This document shows, one piece after another, positions 25,101 to 34,320 of a stretch of 64,000 nucleotides of DNA. The notes below the pieces were generated by a model, which did not search any database, was not told where the DNA came from, and was given only the letters and a program-made list of their open reading frames with translations. The position numbers and the translations under genes are program-made. The DNA comes from a virus, in IMG/VR virus record IMGVR_UViG_3300001373_000001, positions 53,990 through 117,989 of that record; one strand, given 5' to 3'. Within the stretch, counting starts at the first letter, position 1. Each line of letters begins with the position of its first letter.

Positions 25101-26364
25101 CTTCGTCAAAAAATACTCCTGCTGTTGTTGCAAATGTTGTATTATCAAATGTTCCTGCAAAACCACTTGAATATCTAGCACCAATTGTTTTATGCAAATA
25201 TTCATGAGTTCTACCATCCATTATGCAACCATGACGTTCGTCATATAATCTTGCTGTAGTTCCTGTCCAATAAACAGTAACTATTTGAGCAGTATTAACA
25301 ATATCCCATGCAACCATAGATTTAGTTAATGTTCCAGATGAATTGTAATAAATATAATGTGTTCCAATAGTATTATCAAATATAATTGATTCACTAGTTT
25401 TAGTATATTTAACACCAGAAACATAATAATAATAGTTACCACTTACAGCACTAATTGTTACTTCTCTTGTTGTATCATTAACGCTAATAGTACATTGTGT
25501 ACGATCTATAAATCCACTTGGTTCAAAAGTATCCGTATTTATAGCAATTAAATTGTTAACACTTGTAACACTTGCTTTAGAGTCGAGAGTTGTTTGTAAC
25601 TCATCAACTTCTGAAATTGAATGATGATGGTTTGGAGTGCAAGCATCTGTTATGCCATATCCTGCAAGAGTTGTAGGTGTGTCTGTAATAGTACTAAAAG
25701 CTTGAGTATGTGAAGTATTCGCTTTACCAGTAAGCAGAGTATCAACCTCGGATTCAGTATAAGCATCAGTAATCCCATAACCAGTTAGAGTTGTTGGAGT
25801 GCTTGATAAATCAGAAAAAGCAACGCTTGTATGTTCATATTTGGATGTAGTAGAATTATATTTTAAAAATAATCCATTAACTGCTGTATCAAGTTTTAAT
25901 CCATGGACACCTAAAGCATCATAAACACTCTTACTTTCATGCGTGGATACTGCTCCATAAGCTTCAAATGTATTAGCCTTAACTCTAAGTCTATTGTATA
26001 CATCAACTACCAATGAATCTTGATCAAATTGCAATGATATTACTCCACTATTGTATGCAAGTGGTGTGGTAGCTGTTAGAGTAGCCATATTACGCTGTGT
26101 ATACCAGTTAGTTCCATCAGATAAATATAATACTGCTTCGGAGTTTAATAGTTGCAAATCTGGAGTACCAGATCCAGTAATATATATACTACAAGTTCCA
26201 GTTCCAATAAATATAATGCTATACCATAACCCAACAGCACCAGTCGCAACAGGTATTGTAATACTTGGATTAGCAGAGTTAGAAACTATATCTCCCATGT
26301 CTTGATAGCCTAGAACCGCTGTGTCTGTAAGAACTAATACATTTTTTTGTCGAATCATTGACAT
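22144..26364 (-). CDS. Long tail fibre protein
   Basis: 1,406 residues. Around residues 170-260 it carries the fibre signature TPTTLTGYGITDAYTESEVDTLL and TPTTLAGYGITDACTPNHHHS, typical of phage collar/fibre shafts. About 640-760 includes an LVKINEIPYMFGDIPNGDYS segment. The C-terminal part repeats units with FRNTNVCDGKNSTIVSFAGSDKST that recur in the next fibre. Its gene starts a unit right after the terminator at 26410-26439. Binding of host surface polymers is inferred. Confidence 0.78.
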   Translation of the reverse strand: MSMIRQKNVLVLTDTAVLGYQDMGDIVSNSANPSITIPVATGAVGLWYSIIFIGTGTCSIYITGSGTPDLQLLNSEAVLYLSDGTNWYTQRNMATLTATTPLAYNSGVISLQFDQDSLVVDVYNRLRVKANTFEAYGAVSTHESKSVYDALGVHGLKLDTAVNGLFLKYNSTTSKYEHTSVAFSDLSSTPTTLTGYGITDAYTESEVDTLLTGKANTSHTQAFSTITDTPTTLAGYGITDACTPNHHHSISEVDELQTTLDSKASVTSVNNLIAINTDTFEPSGFIDRTQCTISVNDTTREVTISAVSGNYYYYVSGVKYTKTSESIIFDNTIGTHYIYYNSSGTLTKSMVAWDIVNTAQIVTVYWTGTTARLYDERHGCIMDGRTHEYLHKTIGARYSSGFAGTFDNTTFATTAGVFFDEDIRHDIVTKSQLRVFYRNSTAFNWTALQSLYYYSSGGNVYYDNAGTITAVGNSKYVAYWIFATNDLECPIISLMGQRQDNTIAEARTNNTYETINFGNLPYVEFKLLYRVILQNDATPYVEATDFRTASLVATGSYVATSHSTLSGLTNLDHPASAIVNTPNGDISSTTVQNAINELDSEKMSITPDYINFNTAIVTEPTGLGNMYWDNKYSTVSINLSNDVVLQVGQEQLIKAVNSTGTTIANGKLVHVIGALGNKPKIELSDMTDLTQDCILGMATEDILNNENGFVCTSGIVRGLNTTGIAEGTRLYASSNGDYTTTVPTYGYRRFPIGMVIKEHGTDGWILVKINEIPYMFGDIPNGDYSAFDGTGNLTMNNNSLYLIDDDMSGINANGLTTATFGKFTIDSSTNGGLDIWGVSDTDHRGLVLIGLTGSTTPTSAYPIVIAGGKSNVSGTGYTTLANTEKLLAIENWGTNVFTMNGRGTGTFCPTTYGISIGNDNEIWFGNSYDATCDGYINYRGFNGADSRNRNLNICDGKYGTIATFTGSDKSTTFNGQVNVNGTTCELDINSTLQSITSTIAVRSDASYVQLVKRKSTSAGNFSTNVGACELTSVGVYDFVIGTYNSAPLIFGTNNTQRAVINGSGTATFNFSNTSGYALTLNNIVGAGDVNRNVLYLDAYRSDTNNTKLIGSRDDKFTVTSNGVVTATTFVGALTGIASGCLPLTGGTLTGDLTINKDAGVLYFNHLTTSSYNQIRFDENGVYKSSISSLGSAWDTTYQRECLAITATKQILFTSSSEMMLIDGGGIVSRPDYNGVATLNLNYNGYLNSTTQFRNTNVCDGKNSTIVSFAGSDKSTTFYGAININGNLIYGLDKTVLSGGTNIITLTISNYAYGSYDINLMGRDTTAPNGVTFWKGLLMIYRETGAVTFRLNEIYKDYMGGTISDNLVVTATAGSGTLTITVTPPNGDCSVGGTITARHINTTLALL

Positions 26365-26409
26365 TGTATATCAATTCCTTTCAATCCTTAATTTTCCTTA
26401 AAAGTATGT

Positions 26410-26439
26410 AAAAAAAAGAAGCATTGTTTACAACACTTC
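26410..26439 (-). terminator. Terminator between adhesin and long fibre genes
   Basis: On the minus strand GAAGTGTTG-4-CAATGCTTC (two G-U pairs) followed by eight or more U. Confidence 0.75.
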
Positions 26440-26481
26440 TTTCTATTAGGTAGCCTTATTCAATTAAATTACTCAAAATAT

Positions 26482-27213
26482 TTAAGCTTCAATTGTAACT
26501 GGTGTCAATTTGATAGAAACTAATCTCATTGAAAAATAATAATCCGTTCCATCATAAATTACTTGATTGTTGTATAAACTTGCTCCACAGTATGCATTTG
26601 TCAAAACATAAGTTGTATAGTAAGTAGTTGAAATATATTGATAGATTACTCCTATATCTAATATTTGTTTATTAGCAGTAGGATATGATCTACCATTAGC
26701 ATCAAATCGTTCTAATGATTCAGCATATGCAGAAGCCGAAACAGTAATGTAATGACTAGAACTATCCATATATAAAGCATATACGGTATTACCAGTACTT
26801 AGTTGTAAACAATTAATACCTATTAAAACTGGTGTATATTGATTAACATCTGTTGTGGTATTAATCATCATTACAAATCCAGTTGTACATTTCATAAACC
26901 TAAACTTTAAGTATAACTTTGGATAGTCAAAAAATACATTAAAACTAGTTGAAAATGAGCCACCACTATATCTAAATACAACTATATTCATATGTCCAAT
27001 TGTTGAACTATTCTGATATATTCTAATTAATAAACTATTCCATGTGCAAGCTGAATAGTTACTACTGCTACTAGCAACAGCTTCATTCGCTCTTGTAACT
27101 TCGACACAGCCACATTGAAGAATTAATTCATCCATTATTTTATTAGAAACTTCTGAATTTACATATGCTCCAAACACAAAAGTTCTATCATAATCGTCAT
27201 AAAAACTAATCAT
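26482..27213 (-). CDS. Tail-tip protein related to the two upstream adhesins
   Basis: 243 residues, rich in Tyr/Ser/Thr and beta-strands. It shares its layout with the C-terminal half of the protein at 27230-29272 and with that at 29287-30249: an opening on colour-like YGAY/YGVK motifs, a helix with a Cys-Gly pair (ILQCGCVEV), and a closing VYQY/DIGVIYQY-like strand. GAGGTG lies before the ATG. Probably a receptor-binding or tip-decorating protein; no enzymatic motif. Confidence 0.55.
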   Translation of the reverse strand: MISFYDDYDRTFVFGAYVNSEVSNKIMDELILQCGCVEVTRANEAVASSSSNYSACTWNSLLIRIYQNSSTIGHMNIVVFRYSGGSFSTSFNVFFDYPKLYLKFRFMKCTTGFVMMINTTTDVNQYTPVLIGINCLQLSTGNTVYALYMDSSSHYITVSASAYAESLERFDANGRSYPTANKQILDIGVIYQYISTTYYTTYVLTNAYCGASLYNNQVIYDGTDYYFSMRLVSIKLTPVTIEA

Positions 27214-27229
27214 TTATTCACCTCAAATC

Positions 27230-29272
27230 TCATAATCTATATGCATGATAGTCATATCTTGCATAAGTTATACCATTGACAGAAAATATTTCATATGATG
27301 GATAAGAACTCGTTAGTTTACCATAATATATATTGTCTGCAACATAAGTATATACTTTATCAGCAGGAGTATCTTGGCAGAAATATCTTTTACCCATCAT
27401 TACAGCATTATAACCCATATAATAATACCCATTTCCATATACGTCACTAACTAAACTTTGCTCAGTACTAGCTATTTTAGTAGCATCATTTATACATCCC
27501 TTAACAACAAAAACTTCTTGACCATCGTGAATTCTAGTAGCACTAAAATCTCTATATAGCGGATAAGCACTATTAATATCTGAAAATGGTAACATATACT
27601 GACCATTTAATCCATCGATAACTTTAAACTTTACAGTATAGTTACTATTGTCAATATAGAAGAATAATTCACCCATGTAAAAAGCTTGGATTGATTCATT
27701 ACTTGGAAGTCTAACAGATACATCTATGATCTTTTGTACAGCAATAGAACGTGCCATTCGAATACTAATACCATTCTTAGTTAGACTAGCGTAGTTAGTT
27801 GTTAAATTACTTGCAAGTGCATCATCGCAATAAAAATTAATTGTCCAACCTAGCAAGTCTTGAAACATTGTAGCACAAGTATTTACAACTCTAGAATTAA
27901 TACTTTTTCCTGCTTCGGATGTAGTAATTCTAGCTGTTGTAATGCCATAAGAATCTGTTCCTGCACTAGTACTTAAAACAGTTTTAACACCATAAACATA
28001 ATCATCATTTTTCATGCTAGAAACTACATTGAAATTATATCTATTTGAACCAGTGCCAGTAAATACTTTAATGCTTCTAGCACGTTTGAAAGATGAATCA
28101 TAGTAATATAATTTAGATTTTTCACCAAGACTTATAACAGGAGGAGTAAAATTAGGATATCCGTCATTATAAGCGTTAAGATACCAACACGTTGTAAAAT
28201 CCCATCCAACAAATGTTGATTGAGTTTTCATTTCAGAAGTTGTTTTAGGAGTTGCATAAAGTTCTGGAAATATACAAGTATCTGAGTTATAATAACAAGA
28301 TGTCATAACAATTGGTGGATCGCTTATAGCACCAAGAAAAGCTCCAGGCTCTTCTTCCGTTAATTCGGTTTGATTTGTATAATTAAGTACACAATAGCTA
28401 TTAATATAAGTGTTATCATAATAGGTAAATGGTACAAATCCTGCTACAAAGCGAGGATTGATTGTAACTATTAGATTACAAATAGAAAAACAGTTTATAA
28501 CATAAATAGCATCAAGTTCAGAAGCAAAACCGCCAGTATATCCATATTGACAAGTAATTGTTGAAACAGAACTACATTTTTCGATTCTTAACCATCCACC
28601 ATAATTTACAAATCCACCAAAAGAATCTATACCACCAAAAGTTGCTGTTGAATGACAATTTTCTATATAGTTATATTCTTCAAAATTAGCACTCCATCCT
28701 TCGCAACCTCCAATAAATCCTCCGACATTATAAGGTAATTTTGAACCAGTATTGTTAATTATAAGACTTGTAGTACAATCTTTTATATAACTAAATGTAT
28801 TACTTGGATAAAACTCACCAGACAAACCTCCAATTGTACTAGGGAAATAAACATTACAATTTGAGTTTATAGTTAAACTTGTAGTTATGTTTTCAATTTT
28901 ACCAGAATAAATACCACCCGCTAATGCACCTAATTTCAAAACTGAATCAGTCCAAGTTGCATCATTTAAATTTATTATAGCATTTTCTATATTAATATTC
29001 TTTATAGTATAAGCTGTTGTAATATCACTAAATAGCCCCCAATACCAAGTATCAAATGGATTCATAACTAGATTAGTGATTTTAAATCCACCGCCATCAT
29101 ATCCTCCTGTAAATTCTCCACCAATTGGCGACCAACTTGGGTAATCACTTAAGTCAATATCAGCTGTCTGTAAGAAAAATGATGATAAATAATTTCTAAC
29201 ATAGTTTAATTGTATTGAATTGCTTACAAGGTATGGATCAAACTCCGTACCAGTACCGCCATCAAAAGACAT
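27230..29272 (-). CDS. Tail adhesin with beta-helix (GLUG-like) N-terminal domain
   Basis: 680 residues. The N-terminus (about 1-370) starts GGTGTEFDPYLVSNSIQL, then ADIDLSDYPSWSPIGG and FTGGYDGGGFKITNL. That series is typical of right-handed beta-helix adhesins with GLUG-like repeats. From about 385 (KLYYYDSSFKRARSI) a second domain is shared with the neighbouring 320-residue protein, ending in EIFSVNGITYARYDY. AGGTGAT precedes the ATG. It is a host-recognition candidate. Codons at 28571-28605 match CRISPR spacer 4 of this genome at 33/35. Confidence 0.7.
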   Translation of the reverse strand: MSFDGGTGTEFDPYLVSNSIQLNYVRNYLSSFFLQTADIDLSDYPSWSPIGGEFTGGYDGGGFKITNLVMNPFDTWYWGLFSDITTAYTIKNINIENAIINLNDATWTDSVLKLGALAGGIYSGKIENITTSLTINSNCNVYFPSTIGGLSGEFYPSNTFSYIKDCTTSLIINNTGSKLPYNVGGFIGGCEGWSANFEEYNYIENCHSTATFGGIDSFGGFVNYGGWLRIEKCSSVSTITCQYGYTGGFASELDAIYVINCFSICNLIVTINPRFVAGFVPFTYYDNTYINSYCVLNYTNQTELTEEEPGAFLGAISDPPIVMTSCYYNSDTCIFPELYATPKTTSEMKTQSTFVGWDFTTCWYLNAYNDGYPNFTPPVISLGEKSKLYYYDSSFKRARSIKVFTGTGSNRYNFNVVSSMKNDDYVYGVKTVLSTSAGTDSYGITTARITTSEAGKSINSRVVNTCATMFQDLLGWTINFYCDDALASNLTTNYASLTKNGISIRMARSIAVQKIIDVSVRLPSNESIQAFYMGELFFYIDNSNYTVKFKVIDGLNGQYMLPFSDINSAYPLYRDFSATRIHDGQEVFVVKGCINDATKIASTEQSLVSDVYGNGYYYMGYNAVMMGKRYFCQDTPADKVYTYVADNIYYGKLTSSYPSYEIFSVNGITYARYDYHAYRL
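28571..28605 (-). other. Protospacer matching CRISPR spacer 4 (33/35)
   Basis: Spacer 4 (7539-7573) differs here at only two bases (28574 and 28587). In the adhesin frame these are a third-position Cys TGT/TGC change (synonymous) and a second-position Arg-to-Ile change. This is the pattern of a homologous gene from a related phage. Read from the end that would abut a 5' PAM (minus-strand flank TTTGTAA), the first 18 bases match perfectly. Confidence 0.95.
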
Positions 29273-29286
29273 TCATATCACCTACT

Positions 29287-30249
29287 TTAATTTAATTCAT
29301 ATATTATTTGACCTTGTCTAACAAATTTTTGAGAATTAATTGTAAACAACTCGTATTGAGATGTGCTAACATACGCACCAGAATATACATCATTAATATA
29401 ATATCTGTAATAGTCCCTATGTGCATCTAAATAACTTTGCGTAACAAGATAAGAGTCCTCGCTCTTAAGAATAAGTTTTGACATAAAATAACCAGTTTGA
29501 CTACTTGCAAAACAAGTATATTTAGTTAGAGGATGTATCATTCCATGCAATTCTTCTGCTCTTTGTAAATAAGTCCAGATTTCCATATCATCTATTAAAT
29601 AATATGAATAATATCTAATTCCATATTGAAGCGTTAGAGTTGGATTAATCATATTATAACAATTAAAATCGCAAAATATAAATAATCCTTGATTAGCAGT
29701 AAACATACTAATTACATAATTACCACCATTTTTAGTTGAAAAAAATTTAATATGAACTCTTGTATAATCTCCAACTAAATAGAACGCAAACTTATTACCT
29801 AAATATCCCATGCTAATAATTGGTAAAGTACTACCAACATTTGAAATAGCTGTTCTGCACTCACTGGAAGAATAATAAATTGTAATCCATATGTTTCCTT
29901 TAGTAATTCTAGCATAATTTGTATCACTACAAGTATAATATATATTTGCATAGGAAACTAGTGTAAATCCACAATTATTACAGAGTAAATCAGCGATTGC
30001 ATTGGCACAAAGAGAATTAAGATATTCGTATTGCTGAGCAAAACAATCTATATATGCAAATGAATAATAGCTTGTATTAGCAGTTTCACCAAGATTTGTT
30101 TCTATGACATTTTTAGTTCCATAAATATATTCATCGCTCTTAAATATATCTACTTCATACGTATTCATGTCTTGAGCCTCATTCTCGATCATTCTAGCTT
30201 TGCATGCTCTTACCCAATCAGTACCATTATAATAACTCATTCTAGGCAT
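29287..30249 (-). CDS. Tail-tip / receptor-binding protein
   Basis: 320 residues. It opens MSYYNGTDWVRA, a common start for phage tail-tip proteins. Residues about 30-320 are paralogous to the C-terminal half of the next protein: SDEYIYGTKNVI against NDDYVYGVKTVL, and the end YELFTINSQKFVRQG against YEIFSVNGITYARYD. GAGGTGG precedes the ATG. Role in host binding is inferred from position after Tal. Confidence 0.6.
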   Translation of the reverse strand: MPRMSYYNGTDWVRACKARMIENEAQDMNTYEVDIFKSDEYIYGTKNVIETNLGETANTSYYSFAYIDCFAQQYEYLNSLCANAIADLLCNNCGFTLVSYANIYYTCSDTNYARITKGNIWITIYYSSSECRTAISNVGSTLPIISMGYLGNKFAFYLVGDYTRVHIKFFSTKNGGNYVISMFTANQGLFIFCDFNCYNMINPTLTLQYGIRYYSYYLIDDMEIWTYLQRAEELHGMIHPLTKYTCFASSQTGYFMSKLILKSEDSYLVTQSYLDAHRDYYRYYINDVYSGAYVSTSQYELFTINSQKFVRQGQIIYELN

Positions 30250-30258
30250 TTAACCACC

Positions 30259-33200
30259 TCAATTCAAAGACCATAAATTATTTACAGCAACTAGATTAAT
30301 AGACTCTTTTGGATAGACTACCATATTTCCATTTGCTAAATTAGTGCTTAGAAATACTAAATAATTACTAGCATTTACTATCTTTCTAATTGCACCATTT
30401 GAACCTGTACAGGATGGCATTGTGAGGGTAATGTTGCCTGTATTTCCATAAACATTTATAATATCATATCCACTTATTAAAAGCGTCGTATTGGCTGTTA
30501 CAGTCTGTATATCATACATTGTATAGTCGTTAGTATCAATCCAGCAATCTTTTGCAGTTGGAGCAGTAGGTGGATCATCTTGAACCGCTATGATCTGCAT
30601 GGTTTCCACAACTTCTTCAACTTTTGTAACGAAATCTGGTAATCCATCAGCACTAATCGAATATTGACCATCTTTATATAATTGACTCCACTTGCCTGTA
30701 AAGTCTGGTGACATCTGTACGCCATCAACATAAGCTGTTTGAGTTGCATGAATATTTGTAATTACTAATATCATTCCAGTACATCCACTATGCCCTGCTT
30801 CGGAAGGATTAAAAGATGCTGAGCATCTAGAATCTTGCCAACTAGTTGTGACAGGAAAATCAATAGCAGTACCAGTTAAGTCGTTCTCGCTATCAGTTAG
30901 GGTAAAGTAATTTGTATTAGTTACATCATAGACTTGCAATCTGATCTGACCTTGGTTTCTAAATAAGCTTATTCTAGATGGTAGACTATTAAACCAGTTA
31001 GGATTAACTTTAGCGGTTTCGGATTGTGAAGTTGATATTCCTGCAAGTAACTTTAATGAATATGAACCATAGTAACTTGAGTTATTATCTGACGTACCAT
31101 TCGACCAATAAAGTGGTATAAGCGTATCTGGATCAAATACCTCAAAACTACTATTCCAAATCATATTTTTAAAGTAGTCTAAGAACCTCGGATCAATACC
31201 ATATTGATCTATCATAGTAGTAGTATTTTCACCTTTAATTGTAATTCCTTCTGGTGTAATAGTCACAATACCATTATCGTCCCCAATGTATGCATTTTTA
31301 ATATATAAACTGCCACTTGTGTCTGCATAAAACACAGGAGTAGTGCCTTTCTCGATTACAATTCCATCAGTTGTATTCAATTTAATAGTGCTATCTTTAG
31401 TATCTGAATTAATTATAAAGTCAACATTAGTTGCTATCAACTCATTATCATTAATTGTAACTGATCCATCTTTGTTAGTAAGTACCCATAAAGCATTGCA
31501 ATATATACCATGACTTGTTATAGCAGTAGTATAAGTTGCCCAGTTATCATCTGACATTACAATCTTATCTTCTAAAATACGCATAGAACCAGTTATTTCA
31601 GAATCCTCAATTGCTTGCATAAACATACCACGTCTATTTAGTACTATATCGCTTGTAACGGCTATTGGATTACTATCGGTTGTTATAACGCTATCTGTCG
31701 TTAGAATAGTATCTTTATCATCTGAATACTCTTCGTAAGTAGATTTATTCTTTTCAAGAACTACACTAGATTTCTTACTATTAGCGATGATAGCTGTAAT
31801 ATAGTCTACATCATCGTTGTAGTAAGGCTTCGTACTTACAGTTACAGATAAGCTATTACCACTAGGATTATGTTTGATCTCAGTTATTCTTGGCGTATAA
31901 GCTATTTCTAATGGACTATATTCAACATCAATTTCAGCACCTAAAATAAGTTTATTCCATGTAAAATTCTCACTAGCATAGTTATACACATTTACCATAT
32001 CAATTGAAAATTCTATTGGTGGACTAGCTTTAAGTGCAAGTACTTGAATACCAAATTGTAATAATTCTGTTTTATCAGAAGTATCACATTTTACAGTGTC
32101 TTCATTAATAAATTGAAGCAATTCTTGTAGCTGTATAGTTGTTAAGTTATTTTCGTAAGCTAATAGATCTGTAATATCGTCCATGTCTGCATTAATGTAT
32201 TGAATATCTAGAACTTTACCATTAATAGCACCATTATTACTTGCAATTTCAATACCTTTAAGATAAGATTCATTATGCCAATAAGTATAATCGTGTCCAT
32301 CTATAAGGGTATCTCTCTTAATACAGCTATCTTCATTCTCTTGCAAATTCTCAAGCTCAGTATTTAAACCTTCATCTATAACATATAATGCATCTAACTC
32401 AGATTGAGCAGTAGACAAGTTCGATTGCAATGTTGCGTACTCTGTACCTTTAGAATCTTTTAATGCATCATGAGCCTCTAATGCATCAATTAGGCTTTGT
32501 GACATATAATCAGTAGTCATAAAATAAGTAAAATCATCAATGTATGATTGACCAGTTATATTAACAGAGCTTATTGTAATTAAGTCTTTGCCCTCAACAT
32601 AAAGCCTTGTTATTATCTCATCAACTTTAATATCTTGGTTAAAAGACTTCATATAATTCTCAGCGCTAATTATCAATCCTGTGTTAGCTGGAAGTTCATC
32701 ATAAGTCTTTACTTGAATAGTATAATTATAATTATCAAAAAATACGATACAGTTATATAAATTTTCTATAGTTCGAATGACTTCTAAAACACTAGCTTCG
32801 GTTATCTCAAATACTCTATAAGAATTTTCAATACTAGCGCTAACATAAGACACCGTCCAAGTATTAATTAATAAGTTTTGAATAATATAATCTAGTATTC
32901 CACCTTGTGTTCCATCTGTTGGTACAAACGTTGTTCCAGTGTATATTCTTCTAGTATTAACAAGTCCAGTAGAGTTCTTGAATTCTTTGAGTTTAATTTT
33001 ATTTAATGCATAATGTTTAGAATAACAACTTATATTTTTTACATCTCTATCAACACCTTGTGTCTGTATCTTATAGATATACATATACTCTCGTCTTAAA
33101 AATGTATCATCCATATATACTTCTACCAATAATATTTGACCAGTTTGAATATTATCAAAATGAGGATTATCTGTATTATCTATATCATTCCAACTCTTAT

Positions 33201-33378
33201 ATATTGTAAAGTCAAATTCATTCACAGTTTTAATTTTTTGAGAATAGTTAGTTATCTCTATACAATTAGTAATACAATGTACTACTTCGTGAATTGGAGT
33301 AGATGTAATATTAGTAAATGGTTTGCATATATATACTTCATATCTATATTCTTGATAAGTAATATTATCATTAAGCAC
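30259..33378 (-). CDS. Tail-associated protein (Tal / prophage endopeptidase-tail type)
   Basis: 1,039 residues, GTG start preceded by AAAGGTGGTG. Residues about 1-480 match the siphovirus tail-hub fold: VYICKPFTNI, EFDFTIYKSW, EASVLEVIRTIENLYNC and NSLSVTVSTKPY near 500. A short helical stretch (about 300-350) is followed by beta modules: GMFMQAIEDSEITGSM, then IKNAYIGDDNGIVTITPEGITIKG. The C-terminus (about 960-1039) is a small beta-domain (TLLISGYDIINVYG, ITLTMPSCTG). It closes the tail tube below Dit and carries the adhesins encoded downstream. Confidence 0.8.
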   Translation of the reverse strand: MLNDNITYQEYRYEVYICKPFTNITSTPIHEVVHCITNCIEITNYSQKIKTVNEFDFTIYKSWNDIDNTDNPHFDNIQTGQILLVEVYMDDTFLRREYMYIYKIQTQGVDRDVKNISCYSKHYALNKIKLKEFKNSTGLVNTRRIYTGTTFVPTDGTQGGILDYIIQNLLINTWTVSYVSASIENSYRVFEITEASVLEVIRTIENLYNCIVFFDNYNYTIQVKTYDELPANTGLIISAENYMKSFNQDIKVDEIITRLYVEGKDLITISSVNITGQSYIDDFTYFMTTDYMSQSLIDALEAHDALKDSKGTEYATLQSNLSTAQSELDALYVIDEGLNTELENLQENEDSCIKRDTLIDGHDYTYWHNESYLKGIEIASNNGAINGKVLDIQYINADMDDITDLLAYENNLTTIQLQELLQFINEDTVKCDTSDKTELLQFGIQVLALKASPPIEFSIDMVNVYNYASENFTWNKLILGAEIDVEYSPLEIAYTPRITEIKHNPSGNSLSVTVSTKPYYNDDVDYITAIIANSKKSSVVLEKNKSTYEEYSDDKDTILTTDSVITTDSNPIAVTSDIVLNRRGMFMQAIEDSEITGSMRILEDKIVMSDDNWATYTTAITSHGIYCNALWVLTNKDGSVTINDNELIATNVDFIINSDTKDSTIKLNTTDGIVIEKGTTPVFYADTSGSLYIKNAYIGDDNGIVTITPEGITIKGENTTTMIDQYGIDPRFLDYFKNMIWNSSFEVFDPDTLIPLYWSNGTSDNNSSYYGSYSLKLLAGISTSQSETAKVNPNWFNSLPSRISLFRNQGQIRLQVYDVTNTNYFTLTDSENDLTGTAIDFPVTTSWQDSRCSASFNPSEAGHSGCTGMILVITNIHATQTAYVDGVQMSPDFTGKWSQLYKDGQYSISADGLPDFVTKVEEVVETMQIIAVQDDPPTAPTAKDCWIDTNDYTMYDIQTVTANTTLLISGYDIINVYGNTGNITLTMPSCTGSNGAIRKIVNASNYLVFLSTNLANGNMVVYPKESINLVAVNNLWSLN

Positions 33379-33392
33379 TTATATCACCACCT

Positions 33393-34151
33393 TTAAGAGT
33401 ATATTGGAAACTGGAGTCTGAATTGTAATGTACATTGAGATGAAACAACTAAGTTATTAGTTCCTTGTACAAGTCTAAACCAGTTCTTATTAAAGTTTAG
33501 ATATTTACTTTGACCAGTGGAGCTAATTATTTGTTTCTTAGCATTATCTATATAAACTGTTTCTCCTATAGCTACAACATTCTGGACAGTACTTCTACCT
33601 CCATCACTGTTGTTTTGGATACTAAAAGAACTAGTTCCAGTTATAGTAAACTCGAATTGTGGATAGTAATAAGTAGCTACATTTGAGAGGTTATTTATTA
33701 CAATAGATTGAGATCCACTTATTGTATAGGTTGGAGTACTAGCAGTTGTTAGAGCATATGGATATTTAGATTTGAATGCTACTTCGAAATAACCTTCATT
33801 CATTCCATTTGTTAGAAAATCGACTTGATTAGTTGCAAACAAGTAATATATCTTTTCTGGTTCATCTTCACTGTAAAACGGCTTATAAGTATCTTTAAAT
33901 AGCCATGAAGCAATTGTCTTTAATTTAGCAGTAGTCATATCATTTGTTAGCGTAGAAAATGCTAATGTAAACTGATATTGTTGAGCTTTAGACCTACATG
34001 TATATGGAGCAGAAGCCATTGTTGGAAAATCTTCTATCATATCTCTAGCTGGTATGTATGGTACATTAATCATTCCGCTATTAGTTCTTATTAATGAAAC
34101 TCCCATAGAATCACTAGAGATTCCATCATAGTAAAATTTAGTTCCAATCAT
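33393..34151 (-). CDS. Distal tail protein (Dit-like)
   Basis: About 252 residues from the ATG at 34151, preceded by AAAGG at 9 bases. An in-frame ATG at 34202 lies in the upstream terminator and has no site. The N-terminus MIGTKFYYDGISSDSMGVSLI is the typical Dit opening. FEVAFKSKYPYALT and YYPQFEFTITG match the galectin-like C-terminal part. Dit forms the hexameric hub between tail tube and Tal, which is the next gene. Confidence 0.85.
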   Translation of the reverse strand: MIGTKFYYDGISSDSMGVSLIRTNSGMINVPYIPARDMIEDFPTMASAPYTCRSKAQQYQFTLAFSTLTNDMTTAKLKTIASWLFKDTYKPFYSEDEPEKIYYLFATNQVDFLTNGMNEGYFEVAFKSKYPYALTTASTPTYTISGSQSIVINNLSNVATYYYPQFEFTITGTSSFSIQNNSDGGRSTVQNVVAIGETVYIDNAKKQIISSTGQSKYLNFNKNWFRLVQGTNNLVVSSQCTLQFRLQFPIYS

Positions 34152-34177
34152 TAAAATCATCCTTTCATTCCTTAAAA

Positions 34178-34311
34178 TAAAAAAATCTGGTGCATTATAC
34201 AAAAGAGGACTCCAAATATCTAAAATACCTTAATAAAGAAATTAGAGATTATCTTTATTATAAATACTTGCATTAAAGATATTATAGAGTTTCTTTAATA
34301 TAATACACCAG
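34178..34311 (-). terminator. Branched terminator after the tape measure gene
   Basis: On the minus strand 13-base arms (34299-34311 with 34187-34199, one G-U) enclose two perfect hairpins: 8 bp at 34272-34299 and 9 bp at 34231-34260. A U-run of eight follows. It therefore folds as a cloverleaf-like terminator just past the tape measure stop. Confidence 0.65.
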
Positions 34312-34320
34312 TTAAGTTAA

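Noticed and set aside
33313-33323. 11-base similarity of spacer 1 to the Tal gene (AATGGTTTGCA)
   Set aside because: Beyond 11 bases the agreement falls to chance level for this A+T content, so I do not call it a protospacer.
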